In this document: one piece after another, positions 25,939 through 33,500 of the stretch | How the letters are laid out: each line of letters starts with the position of its first letter | Numbering within the stretch: position 1 is the stretch's first letter | Program-made: the position numbers and the translations under genes | Notes under the pieces: model-generated | What the model was told of the DNA's origin: nothing | The model's database searches: none | The model's input: the letters and a program-made list of their open reading frames with translations, nothing else | Assembly: GCF_001625015.1 (NCBI RefSeq) | Contig: NZ_LVWJ02000014.1 | Location: 1,240,001-1,304,000, forward strand | Length of the DNA stretch: 64,000 nt | Direction: 5' to 3' | Source: Lewinella sp. 4G2 | GTDB taxonomy: Bacteria; Bacteroidota; Bacteroidia; Chitinophagales; Saprospiraceae

Positions 25939-26319
25939 TTAGAACGGAAGATCGTCCGTTGCCTCAGCGGCGGGTTCGCTGCCGGCGGCGGGGACGTCCG
26001 TGAAGCTGGGAGCTTCCGTCTTCGGGGCCGAAGCAGCACCGGAGGCACCAGCCAGGTTTTCTACGCGCCAGGCGTTGAGGTTGGTGAAGTACTTATCCTG
26101 CCACTGGCGGCCGCGGAGGTCAAAGTGCACCTTGATCTCATCCCCTTCGTTGATGTCGTCCACGAGTGCGGTACGGTCCTGCGTAGTTTGGAATTTTACG
26201 AAGTTGTCGTACTGGCCACCGTCATTGGCTTTGATCACGAAGTCGCGAACGCGGAAGGACTCTCCCTTCGTTTCCACTTCATACTTTTTGACGAGGGTTC
26301 CAGTAATTTCGAAAGACAT
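25939..26319 (-). CDS. DUF3127 protein, OB-fold-like, SSB-type acidic tip
   Basis: 126 residues. The first ~85 residues match the Bacteroidota family DUF3127 (SFEITGTLVKKYEV, FRVRDFVIKANDGGQY, GDEIKVHFDLRGRQW), which has an OB-fold-like character reminiscent of single-stranded DNA binding proteins. A disordered Ala/Pro/Glu-rich linker of ~35 residues ends in DDLPF. That tip resembles the DDDIPF peptide by which bacterial SSB recruits partner proteins. A role in DNA or RNA metabolism is inferred only from this likeness. Confidence 0.85.
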   Translation of the reverse strand: MSFEITGTLVKKYEVETKGESFRVRDFVIKANDGGQYDNFVKFQTTQDRTALVDDINEGDEIKVHFDLRGRQWQDKYFTNLNAWRVENLAGASGAASAPKTEAPSFTDVPAAGSEPAAEATDDLPF

Positions 26320-26375
26320 ATTCTCTATCTTTTAGGTTTAGTAAATGGCTGAATGCCGATTCTTGTTCCCAACAT

Positions 26376-26395
26376 TGCACCTGCGGCAGCGCATT
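26376..26395. repeat. Dispersed element copy (intergenic)
   Basis: TGCACCTGCGGCAGCGCATT with the left-flank TTCCCAACAT, in the gap upstream of the DUF3127 gene, immediately beside an octamer array. Confidence 0.55.
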
Positions 26396-26398
26396 GGT

Positions 26399-26532
26399 GT
26401 AGTCGGGTAGTAGCGTAGTCTGGTAGTAGCGTAGTGCGAGAGGGCAACTCCTAAGAATTTACTACCAGATTAAGGGGTGTAAAGATACGGAACGGGAGGC
26501 CGACTACCCGACTAAAAACTACCCGATTAACC
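26399..26532. repeat. Octamer array with inverted arms, GTAGTCGG type
   Basis: Left arm GTAGTCGG GTAGTAGC GTAGTCTG GTAGTAGC GTAGT; right arm GACTACCCGACTAAAAACTA and CCCGATTAACCCC. The stop codon of the Fur-type gene (TAA on the minus strand, 26527-26529) lies inside the right arm. Confidence 0.75.
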
Positions 26533-26991
26533 CCGTGTTTTCTCGCATCCGCCGTCGCAATCGCCGTACAGATTGAGGGAGTGCGAGGTCACATTGAAGT
26601 TGAGGATCTCCCCCATCATGTTCTTGATCTGCTGGACGCGCGGGTCGCAGAATTCGAGCACTTTACCGCAGTCATTACAGATCAGGTGGTCGTGCTGCTT
26701 GTAGCCGTAACTCTTCTCGTACTGGGCCAAATTCTTGCCGAATTGGTGCTTCTTGACGAGGTCGCAGCTCACCAGTAATTCCAACGTGTTGTAGACCGTG
26801 GCGCGGGATACGCGGTAGTTGTTGGTCTTCATGTGGATGTAGAGACTCTCCGCGTCGAAGTGGTCGTCGCGGCTGTAGATCTCTTCCAGGATCGCGTAGC
26901 GTTCGGGCGTTCGCCGGGCTTTGCGCTCCCGCAGGTGGTTGGTGAAGAGTTCCTTGACAACCTCGATGTCGGTACTGGCCTTGCTCTGCAT
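26527..26991 (-). CDS. Fur-family metal-dependent transcriptional repressor
   Basis: 154 residues. Winged-helix DNA-binding half (RRTPERYAILEEIYSRDDHF, DAESLYIHMKTNNYRVSRAT, VYNTLELLVSCDLV) followed by the metal-binding dimerisation half with HDHLICNDCGKVLEFCDP and a C-terminal second Cys pair (DCDGGCEK) forming a structural zinc site. Family members sense iron, zinc or peroxide; which applies is not clear. The ATG at 26991 (MQSKASTDIEVVKELF) is used because the frame further upstream is translated array sequence. Arrays flank the gene on both sides. Confidence 0.9.
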   Translation of the reverse strand: MQSKASTDIEVVKELFTNHLRERKARRTPERYAILEEIYSRDDHFDAESLYIHMKTNNYRVSRATVYNTLELLVSCDLVKKHQFGKNLAQYEKSYGYKQHDHLICNDCGKVLEFCDPRVQQIKNMMGEILNFNVTSHSLNLYGDCDGGCEKTRG

Positions 26992-27000
26992 TGTTTTAGT

Positions 27001-27085
27001 ATTTAGTCGGGTAGTAGCGTAGTCGGGTAGTAGCACGACGGCACTACCCGACTACGCTACTACCAGACTACACGACTACACCCGG
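27001..27085. repeat. Octamer array with inverted arms, GTAGTCGG type
   Basis: Left arm GTCGGGTAGTAGCGTAGTCG GGTAGTAG; right arm CTACCCGACTACGCTACTAC CAGACTACACGACTACACCC. The TAG stop codon of the RelA/SpoT gene (minus strand, 27076-27078) is one of the array's repeated TAG triplets. Confidence 0.8.
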
Positions 27086-29295
27086 GAAACGGTTGAGACG
27101 TAAGCTAAGTTTTTGAGCGACTGCATGGCGAGGTACAATTGGTCGGTATTCCGGACGAGCAGCGACACGTTGGCCTCGTAAAAACCATCGTTGCCAGAGA
27201 TGTTGAAGCTGCGGATGTTCAGGCCCAACTCCGTGATCTCGTGGCTGATGCGCTCGATCACGCCCGTCCCGCTGTCCAGCCCCGTCAGGCGAAGGTCGAC
27301 AACGAAACTGCTCTGGCTCGTGCTGACCCACTCCGCTTTCATAATGCGGTAGCCGTAGTTGGCCATCAGATTCTGCGCGTTGGGGCAGGTGCTGCGGTGG
27401 ATCTTCAGGCCGGCGCCCGTGGTGAGGTAGGCGAAGACCTGGTCGCCCTGCACCGGGTTGCAGCAACTGGCCATGGAGTACTCGAGCTGGTCGCCCGGCT
27501 CGCCGTTGATGAGGAGTTTGGAGTGCCCCTCCACCTTATTCGCCCGGCTGCGGCGGATGGTCGCCGGATCGCGCGGCTCCTCCGGTGGTAGCTCGACGGC
27601 CTTCGGCGTAAGCTTGCCCGCTTCCACGATGAAGGGCTCCAGCAACTGCGCGATGGTGACGTGCTCCTCGGCCAGCGCGAAGAACATCTCCAAATGGCTG
27701 TTCTCGAAGTGGTGCTTGGCCAGCACTTCCACGGCGGCGGGGATGTCGTTGATCCGCATGTTCTTCAGCTTCCGGTAAAGGGCTTCCTTGCCCAACTCAC
27801 CGGCAGCTTTTCGCTCCGCCTTGAGTGCCTGGCGAATCTTCGACCGCGCCTTCCCGGTGACGACCATCTTCAGCCACCCTTCGTTCGGCTTTTGCTGCTT
27901 GTTGGTAATGACTTTAAGCCGATCGCCGTTCTGTAACTCGTAGCTGAGGGGGACGATCTTTTCATCGCGCAAAACGCTCTGGGTGTGGTAGCCAACTTCG
28001 GTGTGGACGGAAAAAGCAAAATCTAAGGCCGTGGCGCCCTTCGGCAGGGTGCGCATGTCACCGTCGGGCGTCCAGACGTAGACCTCTTCGTTGAAGAAGT
28101 TATTGGCCCGGAAGTCACCCAGGAATTGGACGGAATCCGACGTCGGGTCGTCGAGGATGTCCCGCACGGAATCGAACCACTGTTCGTAGACGTCCGGTTG
28201 GTCGCTCACGCCCTTGTACTTCCAGTGGGCGGCGAAACCGCGTTCGGCGATCTCGTTCATCCGTTCGCTGCGGATCTGTACTTCTACGAAGCGGGCGTCG
28301 GGGCCCACGACCGTCGTGTGCAGGCTTTCGTAGCCGTTGGATTTGGGCAGCGTAACCCAGTCCTTGAGGCGTTCGGGGACGCCCTTGTACACGTCCGTCA
28401 CCACCGTGTAGGCGCTCCAGCAGGCCAGTTTCTCCTTCTTGGGTGGCACGTCCATGATGATGCGGACGGCAAAGAGGTCGTAGATCTGTTCGAAGGGGAC
28501 CTGCTTCTTTTTGATCTTGTTGGCAATGGAGTAGATCGACTTCGGCCGGCCGAAGATCCGGTAGGTGTAGCCCAGCTCGTCGAGCCCTTCGCGGAGGGGT
28601 TGGATGAAACGGTCGATGTAGCCCTCCCGCGTCCGTTTCGTTTCCTGCAGCTTGCGGGCGACGGCTTGGTACTCGTCGCGTTCGAGGACCTTCATGCAGA
28701 GATCGAGGAATTCCGACCGGAAATTGTACAGCCCCAGGCGGTGGGCGAGCGGCGCGTAGATGTAGCTTGTTTCGGCCGCGATCTTGAACTGCTTGTGCTC
28801 GGGCATGGACTTGATCGTCCGCATATTATGCAGCCGGTCCGCCATTTTGATGAGGACGATGCGGACATCGTCCACCAGCGTGCTCAGTACCTTTTTGAAG
28901 TTAGCGGCCTGCTTGGATTCGTCGGAGTAGGCGCTGTCCAGCTTCGTAAGGCCGCCTACCATCTGGGCGATGCGGTCGCCAAACTGGTCGCGGATATCGG
29001 CGAGTGTAACGGGGGTGTCTTCCACGACGTCGTGCAGTAACGCCGCGCAGATAGCGGTGGGGCCAAGGCCAATCTCCTCGGCGCAGATCCGCGCTACGGC
29101 GATGGGGTGGTACATGTAAGGCTCGCCCGATTTCCGCCGTTGGTAGCGGTGGCTGTAGTTGGCCAGGTCGTAGGCGCGGCCCATCTGTTCGAGGTCGGCC
29201 TCGTTGGGCGTTTTGGCCAGGGTGGCGATCATCTCGTCGTAGGCCGTGCGTAGCCCCGCCTGCTCTTCTACCGTCGTTTCGATTACTTCCGCCAT
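27076..29295 (-). CDS. Bifunctional (p)ppGpp synthetase/hydrolase, RelA/SpoT family
   Basis: 739 residues. Order: HD hydrolase domain (GEPYMYHPIAVARI, AALLHDVVEDTPV, KMADRLHNMRTI), synthetase domain (IYDLFAVRIIMD, LPKSNGYESLHTTVVGPD, VEVQIRSERMNEIAERG, AAHWKYK), TGS domain (VWTPDGDMRTLPKGATALDF), a zinc-finger/helical region (YSMASCCNPVQGD) and a C-terminal ACT domain (GVIERISHEITELGLNIRSF). HD residues are intact, so it should both make and break the alarmone. The ATG at 29295 (MAEVIETTVEEQAG) is chosen; the longer frame is an artefact of an upstream heptamer array. Its stop codon is supplied by another array. Confidence 0.95.
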   Translation of the reverse strand: MAEVIETTVEEQAGLRTAYDEMIATLAKTPNEADLEQMGRAYDLANYSHRYQRRKSGEPYMYHPIAVARICAEEIGLGPTAICAALLHDVVEDTPVTLADIRDQFGDRIAQMVGGLTKLDSAYSDESKQAANFKKVLSTLVDDVRIVLIKMADRLHNMRTIKSMPEHKQFKIAAETSYIYAPLAHRLGLYNFRSEFLDLCMKVLERDEYQAVARKLQETKRTREGYIDRFIQPLREGLDELGYTYRIFGRPKSIYSIANKIKKKQVPFEQIYDLFAVRIIMDVPPKKEKLACWSAYTVVTDVYKGVPERLKDWVTLPKSNGYESLHTTVVGPDARFVEVQIRSERMNEIAERGFAAHWKYKGVSDQPDVYEQWFDSVRDILDDPTSDSVQFLGDFRANNFFNEEVYVWTPDGDMRTLPKGATALDFAFSVHTEVGYHTQSVLRDEKIVPLSYELQNGDRLKVITNKQQKPNEGWLKMVVTGKARSKIRQALKAERKAAGELGKEALYRKLKNMRINDIPAAVEVLAKHHFENSHLEMFFALAEEHVTIAQLLEPFIVEAGKLTPKAVELPPEEPRDPATIRRSRANKVEGHSKLLINGEPGDQLEYSMASCCNPVQGDQVFAYLTTGAGLKIHRSTCPNAQNLMANYGYRIMKAEWVSTSQSSFVVDLRLTGLDSGTGVIERISHEITELGLNIRSFNISGNDGFYEANVSLLVRNTDQLYLAMQSLKNLAYVSTVSRV

Positions 29296-29375
29296 GTCCC
29301 CTGGTTTGCTTGCTTTGGAAATCCCTGGTAAGGTATGGAATGGGTAACGGATGGGTGGGGGGAAACGTTGCCAGG

Positions 29376-29445
29376 TGGGAGTTGCGAGTTGCGAGTTGCG
29401 AGTTGCGAGTACTCGCAACTTGCTACTTAATACTCGCAACTTGTC
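29376..29445. repeat. Heptamer array with inverted arms, GAGTTGC type
   Basis: Four units of GAGTTGC followed by GAGT, then ACTCGCAACTTGCTACTTAA and a second ACTCGCAACTTG. The arms pair as a hairpin. It lies between the restriction-locus remnant and the RelA/SpoT start. Confidence 0.8.
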
Positions 29446-29898
29446 CTACACCATCCGCTCCTCCAACACCCGCTTCCACTTCACCCACGCCGGATACTCC
29501 CGCGCCTGCAGGGCCTGAAACGCCTTCCCGTGGTTGTGGTGGGCCAGGTGGCATAGCTCGTGGACGATCACGTACTCAATGCAGCCACGCGGGGCACGGA
29601 TCAACTCCGTATTCAGGATGAGCTTGCCTTTCGCCGTGCAGCTGCCCCACTCATGATCTCCGGCCGGTCCTGCTTTTTGAAGCGTTCGACGAGGTTTTCC
29701 TGGTATTTTTTGGGCCGTGCCGTGCTCGTCCATCATCTGTTTCCAGAAACGCTTGATCAGGTCGTCGCTCTCGGCGTAGATGCTGTCTTCGCCCTCGCAC
29801 ATGTCGGGCGGGCTGAAGATCAGGGCCGATTGCACGCCGCCGGGGATGGCATCGAGGGCGCGTTTGTGCTTCACGGCGGTGAGTTTGTCGGGCGTCAC
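29446..29898 (-). pseudogene. Chimeric remnant: internal HsdR fragment joined to C-terminal M48/YgjP-like metallopeptidase
   Basis: The frame starting at GTG 29898 first encodes an HsdR-like stretch (ALIFSPPDM, GEDSIYAESDDLIKRFW, KQMMDEHGTA). At the A-run near 29703-29713 the HsdR reading continues in another frame: YQENLVERFKKQDRPEI, which in intact type I restriction subunits leads to the VVDKLLTGFDAP motif. Near 29650-29660 that is cut off and the first frame resumes as the end of a DUF45/YgjP metallopeptidase (EWGSCTAKGKLILNTELIR, VIVHELCHLAHHNHG). Thus the 150-residue frame is not one natural protein but the scar of deletions plus a one-base shift. M48 genes commonly follow hsdR. The HELCH zinc motif survives but the N-terminal part of the peptidase is missing. 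Confidence 0.8.
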
Positions 29899-30114
29899 GA
29901 TTTGGCCCGCTCGGCGTCGCCCGCGTATTTTTCGAGGTATACGGCCAGCCGGTCCCGGTACACGTCCGATACGTACTTCAGGAACAGCATCGTGAGAATG
30001 TAGTCCTTATACTGGCTCGGGTCGATGACGCCGCGGAAGGTATCACAAGCCTTCCAGATAATGCCGTTGATGAGTTCGCGTTGCTCTTCGTCGCTCAGTT
30101 TTTTGGGGGGGGAT
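29895..30114 (-). pseudogene. HsdM N-terminal remnant
   Basis: On the minus strand the stretch before a TGA at 29895-29897 encodes KKLSDEEQRELINGIIWKAC, DTFRGVIDPSQYKDYILTML and FLKYVSDVYRDRLAVYLEKY. This is the N-terminal helical domain of type I methyltransferase HsdM. No start codon precedes it (the frame runs into a C8 tract and repeats) and only ~70 residues are left of about 500. It abuts the HsdR remnant, so the catalytic part of hsdM, any hsdS, and most of hsdR have been deleted. Confidence 0.82.
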
Positions 30115-30175
30115 TTAGGCGGTAGGGCACAGTCTCCAGGTGAGAGGAGCCCTACCGCCTATCCGCCTACCGCCT
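30115..30175. repeat. Short-period array with inverted arms, CTACCGCC type
   Basis: Left arm GGCGGTAGGGC, right arm GCCCTACCGCCTATCCGCCT followed by ACCGCC; the arms pair across ~22 bp. It lies exactly at the outer end of the hsdM remnant and continues into the direct repeat at 30151. Confidence 0.65.
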
Positions 30176-30245
30176 TTGGTCCCTAAAACTAGAAACCGAC
30201 GAATTCAACACTCCCCTGAACCAAGCCGATGAACAAGTCAAATCC
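30151..30245. repeat. Direct repeat A flanking the giant surface protein gene
   Basis: About 95 bp (CCTATCCGCCTACCGCCTTT ... ATTCAACACTCCCCTGAACC ... GATGAA) that recurs at 35482-35582 with roughly 85% identity and the same orientation. On the minus strand both copies keep a frame ending FDLFI(G/S)LVQGSVE before a stop, as if they were duplicated gene ends. From 30246 to 30510 no gene is visible. Confidence 0.75.
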
Positions 30246-30276
30246 AGCTTAGTCAGCGCAGAAATAGCCTCCTCAT

Positions 30277-30296
30277 GCGCGGTCGCGGGTGCACTG
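30277..30296. repeat. Divergent dispersed-element copy
   Basis: GCGCGGTCGCGGGTGCACTG resembles the core of the dispersed family with one block changed; beside direct repeat A. Tentative. Confidence 0.35.
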
Positions 30297-30510
30297 TTCT
30301 GGGACGGAGCGCAGGGTAAAGGACATCGTGTCCTCCAAGTTCTGGGGCGAGCACTTTAACTATCGGGTCAGAACCCTTCAATATTGGATCAAACCTCCAA
30401 AAACTTAGCTTAGTCATCTGAGTAAGTCGATTAATCACCAGTACTTAGGGGGCGCAAGATCGACCTCTAGGTAAGACAATGGATCGGTCGATTTCCATAA
30501 ACACCCTGCC

Positions 30511-33500
30511 ATGACGATTCGAGTTCCCTTCAACCAAGTTCCTTTTGCGATGATCTTTTGTTTACGCCGACGGGTGTTTTCTCATCTCGTCAGTGGGATC
30601 ATCTTCCTATTTGCTTGCGCCTTTACCGCGTCGGTGACGGGTCAAACGTTCCCTTTAATCCTCGATGGAAGCTTGCAAACCGTCGACAATGACAACGTAC
30701 GGCCCGTAGTCGGTTTCATAGAGTTCAGCGTGCCTGACGACGCTACGGGGGACATTCGCTTCGTCTTAAGGGGCGGAGATGGAGGCTCGGCTGCATTTGA
30801 CCGGGATGGCAGCCCACGAGCCCCCGGGGGCGGTGGCGCCAACGTTACGGTGGATTACCGTTTTGGGAATGCGCCCGGCCAAATTGCTCCTGGGAGCACC
30901 CTGCGAATGGTATTGGGCCGTAGAGGAGAATCGTACGACCGGCTTGGCAACTTCCTTCACTCCAGCCTCAATGCTGGTGGCGGCGGAGGGGCTTCCGCGG
31001 TGATCATCAAACGCCCGACTGAGTCTACCTTCACTCCCATCGCAATTGCCGGAGGTGGCGGCGGTGCCGCCATGGTTCATATTCCGTTCTTTGGGACTAA
31101 CTCATACGTCAGCTCACCAGGCGGAAATGCACAGACTGGGACGAACGGCGGAAATGGTACAGGCGTCCTGGCGGGGCAGGGGGGCGTGAACGGAGCGGGA
31201 GGAGGAGATCAGAACGGGCAGTACCCCTCCGGTGGCGCGGGCGGCGGCTACCTGACGGACGGCGCCGGGGCGTCTTGCGACGGGACGATCCTGTACGGCG
31301 GTTTACGCAGCGGTCTGTACGAGACCGGGCCGTGGCGGCCGGAATGTAGCTTGTACAGTACCCTTTTCTTCGAGGATAACGAGGGCGGGCGCGGCTTTGG
31401 CTTCGGGGGCTACGCCATTCAGCCGGTCATTGAGTTGACTGGCGGAGGTGGCGGCGGAGGTGGATATTCCGGCGGTGGGAAGGGAGGAGACTCCGGCGGC
31501 GGAGGTGGCGGGGGCAGCTATACGATGCCAGGACATACATTCCTTACCTCCAGCCAGAGGGTTGGCGCGGACCAGACTGGTGTAATCACCTACCAGGTCA
31601 ACCGACCGATCGATAACGACATGTGCGAAGGTGCCTTTCGCCTCGTTGACGGCGTTGAGGTTACCGGGACTACTTCCGGCAGTACCGCCCTATTCGGGCA
31701 GTTGGCCTGTGGTGCGGTCAATACCAGGGGAGTTTGGTATCGGTTCACCGGTACGGGTAACCAGGCCGAGCTATCGACCGAAGGGAGCAGCTTCGACACC
31801 CGCTTGACGGTTTATTCAGGCGCGTGTACTACCCTCACTTGCGTAGGGTCGAATGACGACGCCTCTTCTAGCGTGGCCACCTCCGCCATCAGCCTTTGTA
31901 CGAGGGCGGGCCTGGAATACTACGTGTACCTCGACTCCAAAAACGGCGAAACGGGAGATTTCAACTTACTCTACGACGCGACGCCCGCCAGCCCTCCGCT
32001 CCCCGGTTGCGCTACGATCGATGGGTCCACGCAATCCTTGGGGTACAGTAACACCATACAGCGATACGTCGTCCCCAACGCCCTTGGTGCCTTTATTGAC
32101 TTGTCAGCCACGGGGGCATCCGGCGGATATGCCGCCTTTAATGGCGGCCTATCCCAAGGCTTTGCCAAAGGTGGAGGAGGGGCAACCGCTAATGGACGAT
32201 TCCAAATCGGTACCGGGGCGGGGCAAATCCCGCCCTACAGCGTAATTAAATTCATCGTCGGCCAAGCTGGCCGATCGGATATTGTCACCACTCCACCGAA
32301 CGGAAGTGAACAGCGCTCAGCGGGTGGTGGCGGAGCAACGGGGATCTTCGCTGAGATCGACGGGCAAGCGCCCAGATTACTCGTCGTAGCGGGCGGCGGG
32401 GGCGGCGGGCATGTTTCCTACGACCCAGGCTTTTTGGGCGCCGGGGCCCAGTATTTCGAGTTTGCGGGGAAGAGCGCGGTCACTACTGAAGGCGGGACGA
32501 GCGGGGGAGGCCCGGCATCAAGCAACCCCGGGGCGGGTGGCACCACTGGCAACGGAGGCGGCCGCAACCAGGGCGGAACGACAAATGGCGGCGGTGGCGG
32601 CGGCGGTCTCAACACCCGCGGAGGCGGCAATGATTGCGGGGGCACCGGCAACGGGGGCACTTACGGAGGGAAGGGAAGTTTTTCTTTCGTTTCATCCGGA
32701 GGGGCCGCCTGCGACGCTTTCTTTACCGCCGGCGGTAATGGTTTCGGCGGGGGAGGCGCCGGCGTAAAGGGTAACAATGCCTTTGGCGGTGGCGGAGGTG
32801 GATATTCCGGCGGCGGCCACGGAGGGCAGGGCTATGGCGGCGGCGGTGGTGGCAGCTTCACGCTGGAGAGCAACCCCGACCGACCCGATGTGGCGGGTAG
32901 TACGCCCGGGTTGAACCCTAATAATGGATCGGCTTCCTACCGTCTATTTTACGACCCGCCTGCCAATGACCTGTGCGAAATGGCTACATCCATGGCAGTT
33001 GGTGCACAATTACGAGGCAGTACCCAAAACAGCTCCAATAGGGGCTTCCCCCCAAGCTGTGAGGAGACCATCAACCCAGGCGTCTGGTTTACGTTTGTCG
33101 GCACGGGTGATCTGGCCGATCTGGCTTTACTTTCCACGGATTTAGACAGCCGCCTGACGGTCTACTCGGGTAGCTGCACTCAGCTGACCTGTGAAGGTTT
33201 TAGCGCCGATCCGGTCAGTTTCGGGACGACCCTGACCGTCCCGACCGTCAACGGCCGACAGTATTTTGTATACCTGGACGGCGAGGAGAATGACGTGGGG
33301 AACTATCTCCTCTTGTACACCACTTCACCCGTCCCCCCGCCAAACGATCTCTGTAATACGGCGACATTATTAAAGGGTACCCAGCAAATCTCCGGCACTA
33401 CCCGGGGTAGCGTGGCCACGGGTGCGGTAGCGTGTAGCGGACAATCACCCAGCAGCGGGGTTTGGTTTTCCTTCACCGGCACGGGCGCGCCCACCTTGAT

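Noticed and set aside
26992-27036. N-terminal extension of the Fur-type regulator
   Set aside because: Encoded by the octamer array; family homology begins after MQSKAST.
29296-29439. N-terminal extension of the RelA/SpoT frame
   Set aside because: It is translated heptamer array (SKLRVLATRNSQLA) and precedes the natural N-terminus MAEVIETTVEEQ.
29446-29898. Functional M48 metallopeptidase
   Set aside because: The first half is HsdR sequence with a frame shift; only the C-terminal zinc-motif half of the peptidase remains.
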